In this document: positions 24,587-33,134 of the stretch, piece after piece
How positions within the stretch are numbered: position 1 is the stretch's first letter
Layout of the letters: each line of letters starts with the position of its first letter
Assembly: GCF_000429425.1 (NCBI RefSeq)
Contig: NZ_AUBV01000007.1
Span: 186,001-250,000 of the forward strand
Direction of reading: 5' to 3'
Origin: Algoriphagus mannitolivorans DSM 15301
GTDB lineage: Bacteria > Bacteroidota > Bacteroidia > Cytophagales > Cyclobacteriaceae
DNA length: 64,000 nucleotides
Translations under genes and position numbers: made by a program
The notes under the pieces: model-generated
Told to the model about the DNA's origin: nothing
Seen by the model: only the letters and a program-made list of their open reading frames with translations
The model's database searches: none

Positions 24587-26749
24587 ATGAAGACCATAAG
24601 CAGAGCAAGCAGAAGAGATTTTCTCAAAATAGCCGGAACAACGGCTGGAAGCTTATTTATCGGATTCAACTGGTTTGGTTGTGATTCTCCGAAAGTAGAA
24701 GTATTGAGCACAGAGGAGATTTTAGCTCAAGCCAAATCTTTCAATTCCTACTTGGCAATTTCGCCGACCGGAGACGTGGTGATCTATTCTCCGAATCCGG
24801 AACTGGGCCAGAATATCAAGACTTCCTTCCCGATGGTAGTGGCTGAAGAATTGGAGGCGGATTGGGAAAAAGTGCGGGTCGTCCAGGCAAATTTGGACAC
24901 CGAAAAATATGATCGTCAATTAACCGGAGGATCCGGAGCGATGCCTCACAGCTGGGAAAGACTGAGAAAAGCAGGGGCTACTGCAAAATATGTATTGGTA
25001 GCGGCAGCTGCCAAAACCTGGAATGTTCCAGCCGAGGAAATCACCGTGGAAAAAGGAATTATTTCCCACAAGTCTTCCGGTAAAAGTGGGCATTTTGGAG
25101 AGTTTGTCACTGAGGCATCCACTATCCAAGCCCCAGAAGAGGTGGCGTTAAAGGATAAAAAAGACTTCAAAATCATTGGTACACCAGTGAAGAACGTGGA
25201 TGCCAAAGAAATGTACACAGGTAAGCCTTTGTATGGTCTGGATTTTTATCGTGAAGGAATGAAGTATGCCATGGTTCAACGAGCTCCTTTCGGGATGAAA
25301 ATCAAATCCTTGGACGATGCTGCAGCTAGAGCTGTATCCGGAGTTACGGATGTAGTGACCTTCGGAACCAGTGTAGCTGTGGTAGGTAATTCCACCTGGC
25401 CTTTGATGAAGGCCAAAAAGCTGTTGAAGATAGATTACGAAGCAGATGGTCAAGTAGAAGGTACCGTTGATCATGATCAAATATTCAAGGATCTTTTAGC
25501 CTCGGGAAAAGCTGAGACGAGAAGAAAAGATGGAAATGTGGAATCAGCTTTTAAAACTGCTGCAAAGGTGGTGAGTGCTGAATACCAGTGTCCTTTCCTA
25601 GCACATTCACCCATGGAGCCTGAAAACTTCTTTGCCCATGTGCAGGGAGACAAATGTGAATTAATCGGCCCTACTCAAACCCCTGATCGGGCTAGACAGG
25701 CAGCAGCGGATATTTTAGGAATTCCTAAAGAAAATATTACAGTTGAAATTACTCGTTTAGGAGGTGGATTTGGAAGAAGATTGAGAGCAGATTATGCAGA
25801 AGAGGCGGTTCATATTTCTAAAGCCATTGGAGCTCCAGTAAAAGTTACTTGGAGCCGTGAGGATGAGTTAACTGGCGGTGCATATCGGCCTGCGGTCCGA
25901 TATAGATTTGAAGCTGCATTGAATGAATCAGGAGAGATGGTGGGCTATAAGCTTCGAGGTGTAGGAATGAATGCTGGAAATAGTACCCGAGAAAATAATT
26001 TCCCATCAGGCGCTGTAGATAATGTCCTGATCGAAAGTGTTAACTACGAGTCAAGCATTACTACCAATGCCTGGAGAGCTCCCATTACCAATTTCTTGGC
26101 CTATGCCGAGCAAAGCTTCTTGGATGAAGTAGCTTTGGAGGCTGGAAAAGACCCTGTGGCCTTCCGTTTGGAATTACTAAATCGAGCCAAGTCAAATCCA
26201 GTAGGGGAGTTGGGGTATGATGTCGATCGAATGATTTCAGTCGTAGAAACTGCCAGAGACAAGTCTAATTGGGGAAAAGATCCTAATGTAAAGCAAGGAT
26301 TCTCCGTGTATTTCTCTCATAGATCTTATGTCGCCCAAGTGGCCAATATCGAAATGCAAAGTGGAACTCCTGTTTTGAAAAAAATTACAGCTGTTACCGA
26401 CTGTGGAGTGGTTGTCAACCCAACAGGAGCAAATCATCAAGTGAGAGGAGGAATAGTCGATGGTATGGGTCATGCGATGTATACCAATTTGACTTTTGAG
26501 AATGGTATGCCGAAGCAGAGAAACTTTGATTCTTATCGTTTGATTAGACTAAAAGAAGTTCCTGAAATCGAAACCCATTTCCTAGACTCCGGATTCGATC
26601 CAACGGGATTAGGTGAGCCTGCACTTCCTCCTACAGGAGGGGCAATTGCCAATGCCATATTCGCTGCAACCGGTAGACGTTTAAGAAGTCAGCCGTTCAT
26701 TGAGCAAAAGGAATTTTCAGATATTAAACTGGAAATCAGAAGGGCTTAG
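24587..26749 (+). CDS. Molybdopterin-binding subunit of xanthine dehydrogenase family (isoquinoline 1-oxidoreductase beta type)
   Basis: A 720-aa large subunit with a twin-arginine signal (SRRDFLKIAGTTAGSLF, residues 8-24), so the folded complex is exported to the periplasm. Cofactor motifs include GGGFGRRLRADYAEEAV in the middle and the catalytic glutamate in GLGEPALPP (E677). Substrate unknown, probably a heteroaromatic compound or aldehyde. It needs sulfurated molybdenum cofactor, and XdhC-like and MocA-like genes lie 5-6 kb downstream. The small subunit has no signal and would be co-exported. Confidence 0.92.
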   Translation: MKTISRASRRDFLKIAGTTAGSLFIGFNWFGCDSPKVEVLSTEEILAQAKSFNSYLAISPTGDVVIYSPNPELGQNIKTSFPMVVAEELEADWEKVRVVQANLDTEKYDRQLTGGSGAMPHSWERLRKAGATAKYVLVAAAAKTWNVPAEEITVEKGIISHKSSGKSGHFGEFVTEASTIQAPEEVALKDKKDFKIIGTPVKNVDAKEMYTGKPLYGLDFYREGMKYAMVQRAPFGMKIKSLDDAAARAVSGVTDVVTFGTSVAVVGNSTWPLMKAKKLLKIDYEADGQVEGTVDHDQIFKDLLASGKAETRRKDGNVESAFKTAAKVVSAEYQCPFLAHSPMEPENFFAHVQGDKCELIGPTQTPDRARQAAADILGIPKENITVEITRLGGGFGRRLRADYAEEAVHISKAIGAPVKVTWSREDELTGGAYRPAVRYRFEAALNESGEMVGYKLRGVGMNAGNSTRENNFPSGAVDNVLIESVNYESSITTNAWRAPITNFLAYAEQSFLDEVALEAGKDPVAFRLELLNRAKSNPVGELGYDVDRMISVVETARDKSNWGKDPNVKQGFSVYFSHRSYVAQVANIEMQSGTPVLKKITAVTDCGVVVNPTGANHQVRGGIVDGMGHAMYTNLTFENGMPKQRNFDSYRLIRLKEVPEIETHFLDSGFDPTGLGEPALPPTGGAIANAIFAATGRRLRSQPFIEQKEFSDIKLEIRRA

Positions 26750-26784
26750 AATTTGAAATTGGAGATTTAACCTTCCAAAAGCCT

Positions 26785-26832
26785 AAAAATCAAAAACGCC
26801 TCTAAAATTAATTAGAGGCGTTTTTGATTTTT
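26785..26832. terminator. Bidirectional terminator with perfect 21-bp stem
   Basis: AAAAATCAAAAACGCCTCTAA (26785-26805) and its exact reverse complement (26812-26832) flank a six-base loop. A-runs and T-runs at both ends serve both convergent genes: the molybdenum subunit on the plus strand and glnS on the minus strand. Confidence 0.93.
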
Positions 26833-26881
26833 ATAGGATGAATACTTAATCAAATTTCAAATCTTGAAATCTTAAAATTTT

Positions 26882-28918
26882 TCAATTCAACTTCTCTGCT
26901 TCTGCTTTCAAAATCTCATTTTCATCTTCCCTACCGGATTGGATAAAGGTATCAATGCCAGCATTTTTCTCTTGACCCTTTTTCAACAATACTCCCAAGG
27001 CCAACATCGCCGCAATTCTGGTTCCCGTTTTTTTCACAGCAGTTCCAAAAAGAGGCTCCAACTCTTCATAAGATATTTCCTCTGCAAATTCCCGGATGGA
27101 ATTCATGGCCGTCTCAAGCTTTTCTCCAGATAAATTGGTCAATTTCTTTCCAATCTGCTGGATTTCATTGATTGCTTTCTTTTGAGGTTGAGCTGGGGTA
27201 GGAGTTGCAGCTTTTGGCTGGTTTTGAGCCTGATTTTGGTTGTTTTGCTTCGCCCAAGTGTCTTTCAGTCCTACTGTTTTGTTGAATATCAATTTTCCAT
27301 CCTTGGAATCAGGGTCTAAAGTGAAATAACCCAAACGCTGGAATTGATACTTGTCTTCCAAAGTAGCATTAGCCAAAAATGGCTCTAAGTATGCTTCTTG
27401 AATCACGTTCAGTGAGTTTGGATTTACAAATTCCAGAAAGCCTTTCTCCTCATGAGAATCAGGAGCTTCGTCCAAGAACAGGCGATCATATTCCCTCACT
27501 TCTGCTTTGATGGCATGTGCTATCGATACCCAGTGAAGGGTACCTTTTACTTTTCGCTCACTGGCTTCAGTTCCGCTTCCTGATCTTGACTCAGGATCAT
27601 AGGTACAATGAATTTCCTGGATTTCACCAAAGGAATCTTTTACAACAGATTCAGCTTTGATGATGTAGGCGCTTTTCAAGCGGACTTCATTTCCCAAAGA
27701 AAGTCTGAAGTAGTTCTTTCCTCCATCTTCTTTAAAATCCTCCCGCTCGATGTAGAGTTCTCTGGAGAAAGGAACCTCATGAGTTCCCGAATTAGCTTCC
27801 TCCGGATTGTTTTCCAGATGAAGAATTTCAGATTTGCCTTCAGGGTAATTGGTAATGACCAATTTCACCGGATTCAAAACACCCATCACCCGAGTGGCTG
27901 TTTGGTTCAAATCCTCCCGGATACAAAACTCCAACAAGGAAACGTCGGTAACATTGTCCCGCTTGGCAATCCCTGCCAAATCGCTGAATTTACGGATGGA
28001 AGTAGGAGTATAGCCTCGTCTTCTCAAACCGGAAATGGTAGGCATTCGAGGGTCATCCCAGCCGGCAACGACTTTCTTTTGCACGAGTTCGAGCAGCTTT
28101 CGCTTACTCATTACGGTATAACTTAAGTTTCTTCGGGCAAATTCCCTTTGCTTTGGGCGAAGTTTGTTTGGATCAAGAATTTGATCCAGGTACCAATCAT
28201 ACAGTTCGCGGTGTGCTTTGAATTCCAGGGTACAAAGGGAGTGAGACACTTGTTCGATGTAATCAGACTCTCCATGGGCCCAGTCATACATCGGGTAAAT
28301 ACACCACTTGGAACCAGTTCTATGGTGATGTGCATTGATGATTCGATATAGGATCGGATCTCTCATGTGCATGTTAGGCGAGGCCATATCAATTTTCGCC
28401 CGAAGGACATAGCTTCCTGCAGGAAATTCCCCGTTTTTCATGCGCTCAAATAGCTCTAGGCTTTCCTGAACCGGCCTATCCCGATATGGACTGGCCGTTC
28501 CCGGTGTGGTTGGAGTACCTTTTTGAGCCGCTATTTGCTCAGAAGTCTGCTGGTCTATATAGGCTTTGTCATCTTTAATCAGTTGTACTGCCCAAGCATG
28601 CAGCTGATCAAAATAATCCGAGGCATAGCATTCATTTGCCCAACGGAATCCCAACCATGCGATATCCCGCTTGATGGCATCCACGTATTCCTGTTCTTCT
28701 TTAGAAGGGTTGGTGTCGTCAAACCGAAGATTGACAGGTGCTTGGTATTTTTCACCCAGACCAAAATTCAAGCAAATTGAGGCTGCATGGCCAATATGAA
28801 GATACCCGTTGGGTTCTGGTGGAAACCGAAAGCGTAATTTTTCTTTCGGAAAACCTGCCGCCAAGTCTTCTTCAATGATATGTTCTATAAAATTCAGGGA
28901 TTCTGTAGATTCTTTCAT
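26882..28918 (-). CDS. glnS: Glutaminyl-tRNA synthetase with C-terminal YqeY-like extension
   Basis: A 678-aa class I synthetase from the ATG at 28918. The HIGH motif is in PPEPNGYLHIGHA (near residue 35) and the KMSKS equivalent is VMSKRKL. It exceeds the E. coli enzyme (about 554 aa) by some 120 residues: after a Q/N/P/A-rich linker (NNQNQAQNQPKAATPTPAQP) comes a helical domain that looks like a YqeY/GatB-tail module, known in some bacterial GlnS to improve tRNA-Gln binding. Monocistronic. Confidence 0.93.
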   Translation of the reverse strand: MKESTESLNFIEHIIEEDLAAGFPKEKLRFRFPPEPNGYLHIGHAASICLNFGLGEKYQAPVNLRFDDTNPSKEEQEYVDAIKRDIAWLGFRWANECYASDYFDQLHAWAVQLIKDDKAYIDQQTSEQIAAQKGTPTTPGTASPYRDRPVQESLELFERMKNGEFPAGSYVLRAKIDMASPNMHMRDPILYRIINAHHHRTGSKWCIYPMYDWAHGESDYIEQVSHSLCTLEFKAHRELYDWYLDQILDPNKLRPKQREFARRNLSYTVMSKRKLLELVQKKVVAGWDDPRMPTISGLRRRGYTPTSIRKFSDLAGIAKRDNVTDVSLLEFCIREDLNQTATRVMGVLNPVKLVITNYPEGKSEILHLENNPEEANSGTHEVPFSRELYIEREDFKEDGGKNYFRLSLGNEVRLKSAYIIKAESVVKDSFGEIQEIHCTYDPESRSGSGTEASERKVKGTLHWVSIAHAIKAEVREYDRLFLDEAPDSHEEKGFLEFVNPNSLNVIQEAYLEPFLANATLEDKYQFQRLGYFTLDPDSKDGKLIFNKTVGLKDTWAKQNNQNQAQNQPKAATPTPAQPQKKAINEIQQIGKKLTNLSGEKLETAMNSIREFAEEISYEELEPLFGTAVKKTGTRIAAMLALGVLLKKGQEKNAGIDTFIQSGREDENEILKAEAEKLN

Positions 28919-28975
28919 AATCAGATTAAAGGCCCAAAAATACTTCAATTGAGAGGAAATGCAACCAAAAAACAG

Positions 28976-29016
28976 GGAAGACTAAAGATGGAAGACGGAA
29001 GTCCGGAGAGGGAAGA
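28976..29016. repeat. Extragenic GAAGAC-type repeat
   Basis: GGGAAGACTAAAGATGGAAG, ACGGAAGTCC and GGGAAGACTGC occur in the 5' flank of glnS. The units match those at 13540-13590 and 60194-60215. No coding potential. Confidence 0.5.
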
Positions 29017-29030
29017 CTGCTTCTTGCCTC

Positions 29031-29051
29031 TAAAATCTAAAATCTAAATCT
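29031..29051. repeat. TAAAATC tandem repeat
   Basis: About three copies of a seven-base TAAAATC unit, overlapping the 3' end of the 29-aa small frame. Similar AT-rich heptamer runs occur at 7951 and 47882. Confidence 0.5.
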
Positions 29052-29133
29052 CGTCCATCTCCCGACTCGGCCAATAGGCTCCGGTAAGGATAAGTTTTTC
29101 CTGCTCTGGATCTATTTGAAAAGTCACCTTCAT
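29044..29133 (-). CDS. Possible small protein, 29 aa
   Basis: An ATG-started frame reading MKVTFQIDPEQEKLILTGAY then WPSREMDEI. It begins six bases after the stop of the upstream hypothetical gene and looks like a natural beta-hairpin-containing peptide. Its short length and a stop codon inside a tandem repeat make it uncertain. It could be the remnant of a longer gene. Confidence 0.4.
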   Translation of the reverse strand: MKVTFQIDPEQEKLILTGAYWPSREMDEI

Positions 29134-29139
29134 GCTTTC

Positions 29140-29391
29140 TTAAGCTTGGTCATGAATGGCCAGACAGGCATTGAAATGAACCAAATCAAACTCCAAAACC
29201 ATTCTTCCTGAGATATTTGACTCAAATTCAGGATTTCCTCTAAGTGCAACATTCTCTGCTACCGCACCTTCCTTTTTGTAGTAATAGGAAAGAAAAATCC
29301 CAAGTTCTTTTTGGTGTATCTGAAGCAATTGGAGCAAGCCTTCCTCAGTTTGTTGGGATTTCGGAAATTCAAAAGTCCAGGTTTCCTGCAT
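29140..29391 (-). CDS. Hypothetical protein, 83 aa
   Basis: Start chosen at the ATG at 29391 (MQETWTFEFPKSQQTEEGL). A small acidic protein with a helix, LQIHQKELGIFLSYYYKKEGA, and a strand-rich end, GRMVLEFDLVHFNACLAIHD. Not recognised. No membrane segment. Six bases separate it from the 29-aa frame downstream. Divergent from the cysteine desulfurase gene. Confidence 0.6.
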   Translation of the reverse strand: MQETWTFEFPKSQQTEEGLLQLLQIHQKELGIFLSYYYKKEGAVAENVALRGNPEFESNISGRMVLEFDLVHFNACLAIHDQA

Positions 29392-29556
29392 AGCCGTTGA
29401 GTTTGTTTTCTTTACCAAAGGTAAATTTATGAGCCATGGATCCCGCCTTTTCTTTTAATTTAATCCCTTGAAATCCGGAAACATCTTTAGCATCAAGATT
29501 TGGATGGCTGACACACTCTTTTTGCTTTCAGAATATCCTTCAAAACTTTCTACCTC

Positions 29557-30702
29557 ATGAATTACCCCATATACTTGGACTACAATGCAACCACACCTTG
29601 TGCTCCTGAGGTGATTGAAGCTATGTTGCCGTATTTTGGGTCGCACTTCGGAAATGCAGCCAGCAAGAGCCATCCCTATGGATGGGTGGCTGAAAACGCA
29701 GTGGCAGAAGCAAGGGAGCATATTGCGAATTTGATCGGAGCAAAGTCCAAAGAGATCATTTTTACTTCAGGTGCCACAGAAGCTATCAATTTGGGAATCA
29801 AAGGAATTTTTGAATCCTATTTTGGGGAAAAACAGCATTACATTTCTTGCGTGACTGAGCATAAGGCAGTTTTGGACACTTTGGCTGAGATGGAGAAAGA
29901 GGGTGCAGAGATTACCCTTCTACCTGTTAATTCTTCGGGAGAAATCTCTTTGGAGGAATTGGAAAAATCCATTTTACCTCATACCAAAATGATTTGCCTG
30001 ATGTGGGCAAATAATGAGACAGGCGTGATTCACCCCATTGAAAAGGTTGTTGAAATCTGTGAAAGGAAAAACCTGATCTTTTTTACGGATGCAGTTCAGG
30101 CAGCTGGAAAAATACCTGTTTTCACTAAAGGAATTCACCTGATGGCCATTTCAGCTCATAAATTGTATGGGCCCAAAGGCGTAGGAGCACTTTATGTTCG
30201 GCACAACCATTCCTTACCCAAGCCTCTGGCACAAATCCACGGAGGAGGCCATGAAAAAGGAATGAGAAGCGGGACCTTGAATGTGCCTGGAATAGTGGGT
30301 TTTGGAAAAGCTGCCGAACTTAGGTTGGAGGAAATGAAATCCGAAGGACAACGATTGGAACTGCTTCGAAATAAGTTGGAAAGCGAGATTTTGGAAATAA
30401 CTGGCACGATTCTGAATTCTGGTCAAACTCACAGGCTTCCCCACGTTTCCAATATATCTTTTGAAGGAGTAGAAGGGGAGGAACTTTTGAAAAAGGTCAA
30501 TCAGAAAGTTGCTGTCAGTTCGGGTTCTGCTTGTACCTCGATATCCCCAAAACCCAGTCATGTCTTGGCAGCAATGGGATTGTCCTCGGATTTGGGTCGG
30601 GCTTCCATCCGCTTTTCTCTGGGAAAAAATACTACTGAATCGGAGATTGAGATTGCTCTAAATTGGGTGAAAAAAGTGGCTTCAGAGTTAAGGATGCTTT
30701 GA
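29557..30702 (+). CDS. Cysteine desulfurase (NifS/IscS family)
   Basis: PLP enzyme, 381 aa, that takes sulfur from cysteine. It has the N-terminal YLDYNATTP, the Schiff-base lysine in SAHKLYGPKG (K202) and the catalytic cysteine loop SSGSACTS (C326), a short-loop group I pattern. There is no isc or suf neighbour. Closeness to MocA- and XdhC-like genes suggests it may supply the sulfur that activates the molybdenum cofactor of the hydroxylase at 24126-26749. General sulfur supply is equally possible. Confidence 0.9.
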   Translation: MNYPIYLDYNATTPCAPEVIEAMLPYFGSHFGNAASKSHPYGWVAENAVAEAREHIANLIGAKSKEIIFTSGATEAINLGIKGIFESYFGEKQHYISCVTEHKAVLDTLAEMEKEGAEITLLPVNSSGEISLEELEKSILPHTKMICLMWANNETGVIHPIEKVVEICERKNLIFFTDAVQAAGKIPVFTKGIHLMAISAHKLYGPKGVGALYVRHNHSLPKPLAQIHGGGHEKGMRSGTLNVPGIVGFGKAAELRLEEMKSEGQRLELLRNKLESEILEITGTILNSGQTHRLPHVSNISFEGVEGEELLKKVNQKVAVSSGSACTSISPKPSHVLAAMGLSSDLGRASIRFSLGKNTTESEIEIALNWVKKVASELRML

Positions 30703-30764
30703 AAAAACAAATCTGAGGTTATAAAATTAGAACTTAAATAGTTTAGCATCAGTATATTTAGGTT

Positions 30765-31373
30765 ATGGAAACCAAAAAGCCAGAGACTGTCGACGAACCT
30801 GAAGCAGAATACGGAATGTATTCTTATGCAGACTATCTGACTTGGCCGATCGATGAAGTAGTAGAATTGATCAAGGGAATTCGATTTAAGAAGGCTGCGG
30901 CTGCACCCAAGAGAATTCATCAGCGGGTTTCTTTAAAACTTGCCACCAAGCTATTCACATTTCTAGAAGGCAAAAAATGTCAGGTATATGATGCTCCCTT
31001 TGATGTGCGATTCCTAAAAGGATCCAAAGAAGACCACAAAATCCATGACGTCGTCCAGCCGGATATCTGCGTGATTTGTGATCCTGAAAAACTGGATGAA
31101 AGAGGATGCCTAGGCGCCCCTGATTTGATTGTGGAAATCCTTTCTCCAGGAAACAATAAAACTGAGCTCAAGCATAAATACAAGCTCTACGAATCTCATG
31201 GTGTCAGAGAATATTGGATCATTCATCCTGAAAACCAGAACCTGATGATTTATACTCTGGTAAATGGAGGTTATGTCCCTTCCCGTTTGCTCACATCTGG
31301 AGACGTGGTCCTGTCAAGTGTGCTTGAAGGCTTTGCATTAGACTTAGAGGATTTTTTTAAGGATATCGAGTAG
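30765..31373 (+). CDS. Uma2 family (DUF820) putative restriction-type endonuclease
   Basis: A 202-aa PD-(D/E)XK-fold protein. Core motif: VVQPDICVIC then APDLIVEILSPGNNKTELKHKYKLYE, with D, E and K in the usual spacing, and REYWIIHP after. These proteins are common and often expanded in cyanobacteria and Bacteroidota, and their role is unknown. The N-terminal TVDEPEAEYGMYSYADYLTW is typical of Bacteroidota members. No partner gene seen. Confidence 0.88.
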   Translation: METKKPETVDEPEAEYGMYSYADYLTWPIDEVVELIKGIRFKKAAAAPKRIHQRVSLKLATKLFTFLEGKKCQVYDAPFDVRFLKGSKEDHKIHDVVQPDICVICDPEKLDERGCLGAPDLIVEILSPGNNKTELKHKYKLYESHGVREYWIIHPENQNLMIYTLVNGGYVPSRLLTSGDVVLSSVLEGFALDLEDFFKDIE

Positions 31374-31383
31374 GGCTAGCTCA

Positions 31384-31426
31384 AAGTTTTCACAGATAAA
31401 TCATCTGAGCTCATCTTAGAAATCTG
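31384..31426. other. Inverted repeat between convergent genes
   Basis: TCACAGAT and ATCTGTGA flank a 24-base centre containing GAGCTC, between the Uma2 gene and the MocA-like gene; one arm lies in the 3' end of the latter. It could end transcription both ways, but it lacks T-runs. Confidence 0.35.
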
Positions 31427-32009
31427 TGAGAGAATCTAATTTTCTCAAATCCTCTTCCGTATCCAAATCAACCGATCCACCGGGGAATTCAATAGAAAAG
31501 ACATCTTCAGGATGTCTTAGGATCACTTTTTTCGCTCCATCAGATCCTTTGAGCTTCAGCATTTCCTGAAAATACTTTTGATCAAAAAGGGCGGGTACCC
31601 CCAAGGTGCCAGCATAGGAACATGCCACAATTCCTTTTCCACTATTTTTCTTCTCCTGAATCAAGCGATCCAAAATTTCTGAGTATACAAAAGGCTGGTC
31701 CACAAGCATCAAAATCACCTGATCGGTATTCTCCTTTTCCATCAGATACCTAAGCCCAGCCTGCATGCTGCTAGCCATTCCTTGTTCCCAATCGGGGTTA
31801 TTTACTTGAGGGATTTTCCCGGCTTCAAAACCGGTTTTGATCAATTCCGGATTCCAACCAAGCACCACCACCAATTCCCCGGCCTTGCTCTTTTTCGCCT
31901 CATCAATGGCTCTTTGGATTAACGTTTTCCTCTCTATTTTCAGCAATTGTTTGGGTCTCCCCAACCTGGATGAAGAGCCTGCAGCTAATAGGATGATTCC
32001 GGTTTTCAT
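31416..32009 (-). CDS. MocA-like nucleotidyltransferase (molybdenum cofactor cytidylyl/guanylyl transfer)
   Basis: A 197-aa MobA/MocA-family enzyme with the nucleotide motif LLAAGSSSRLGRPKQLL (residues 7-23) and the metal-binding LMLVDQPF. It would add CMP or GMP to the molybdopterin of the hydroxylase. Its ATG is three bases after the XdhC-like stop, so the two are co-expressed. The nucleotide chosen cannot be read here. Confidence 0.88.
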   Translation of the reverse strand: MKTGIILLAAGSSSRLGRPKQLLKIERKTLIQRAIDEAKKSKAGELVVVLGWNPELIKTGFEAGKIPQVNNPDWEQGMASSMQAGLRYLMEKENTDQVILMLVDQPFVYSEILDRLIQEKKNSGKGIVACSYAGTLGVPALFDQKYFQEMLKLKGSDGAKKVILRHPEDVFSIEFPGGSVDLDTEEDLRKLDSLTDF

Positions 32010-32012
32010 GGA

Positions 32013-33122
32013 CTAATTGTGGATCGGGCCTTCCTTTTCCCGTAAAAAAATAGGTTTCTTGAAATTAAGCACCGCCTTTATCTCAGCAAGAATCGATAAG
32101 GCAATTTCCTCGGAAGTTTCTGCTCCGATTTCTAGCCCAATAGGTGCATAGATATTTTCCATACCCACCTCGATCCCTTTAGTGTTCAAGCGCTGGACTA
32201 ATTTCTCAGTCTTTCGTTTGGGGCCTAAAATCCCGATATAAGGAATCATGCAGGTTAATAGTTTTTCCAAAACCACTGCTTCGTATTCGAAATTATGAGT
32301 CATTAACAGCGCTACTGTATTCAAATCGGTCTCCAGTTGGGAGATAATTTCTTCAGCAGGCCCTTGAATAATCTGTTTTGCTGTTGGGAATCGAGCTGGG
32401 GTTGCCAGGTTTTTTCTACCATCTATCAAAACCAATTCGAACCCCAGAATTTCAGCCATTTTTGCCAAAGGCTGAGTGTCATTCCCAGCTCCAAAAAGTA
32501 AAATTCTTGTAGCAGGCTTGATTATCTCAAAAAATACTGAAATATCCTCCAGCTCCGAGAAGTTCTTGATTTCGCTTTGGCTTTGGTCAAAACTTTGAAT
32601 TTCATGTTTGAGCCTAAGCCAAAGCTGAGGAGAAATCCGTTCAGACTTTCCAAATTCATGGATTCCTTTTTTCAAAAAAACTGTTCCGATTTGTTCAGAT
32701 TTGGATCTTGGAATTGAGAATATCGAAAGCAATAAGCAGGTTTCCCGATCTTTTAAGGACTCTTTGATCAGTTCTACAGGGTTTTGAGGATCATCCAATT
32801 GAATAGGTTCGATCAGCACATGGATTATTCCATTGCATCCTAAGCCAACACCAAATTTCTGGTCATCCTCATCAGTAGTGTCGTAGGTGACTACCATGGA
32901 TTTTCCCTGAAATATCACAGTTTGGGCTTTTCTTAATGCATCACCTTCCAGACATCCACCGCTGATTGCCCCTGTCAAAGAACCGTCCTCAGTTACCAGC
33001 ATTCTTGCTCCAGGTCTTCGATAAGCCGATCCGTCAACTTGTACTACCGTCGCTAAGGCCATATTCCTTCCTTCGGACTTTGCTACTTCATAGGCATGGA
33101 CTATTGAATGAAGTTCTTTCAT
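32013..33122 (-). CDS. XdhC/CoxI family molybdenum hydroxylase maturation protein
   Basis: A 369-aa protein with the N-terminal XdhC_CoxI domain (SAYRRPGARMLV, AISGGCLEGDA) and the C-terminal Rossmann-type domain (ILLFGAGNDTQPLAKMAE). XdhC binds molybdenum cofactor, helps sulfurate it and inserts it into xanthine dehydrogenase-type enzymes. Here the client is most likely the exported enzyme at 24126-26749. It lies directly between the MocA-like and fatty acid hydroxylase genes on the same strand. Confidence 0.9.
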   Translation of the reverse strand: MKELHSIVHAYEVAKSEGRNMALATVVQVDGSAYRRPGARMLVTEDGSLTGAISGGCLEGDALRKAQTVIFQGKSMVVTYDTTDEDDQKFGVGLGCNGIIHVLIEPIQLDDPQNPVELIKESLKDRETCLLLSIFSIPRSKSEQIGTVFLKKGIHEFGKSERISPQLWLRLKHEIQSFDQSQSEIKNFSELEDISVFFEIIKPATRILLFGAGNDTQPLAKMAEILGFELVLIDGRKNLATPARFPTAKQIIQGPAEEIISQLETDLNTVALLMTHNFEYEAVVLEKLLTCMIPYIGILGPKRKTEKLVQRLNTKGIEVGMENIYAPIGLEIGAETSEEIALSILAEIKAVLNFKKPIFLREKEGPIHN

Positions 33123-33134
33123 GAGGGGTTTGAC

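Noticed and set aside
30765..31373. Restriction-modification or defence system around the Uma2 gene
   Set aside because: No methyltransferase, helicase or partner gene lies nearby; single Uma2 genes are common.
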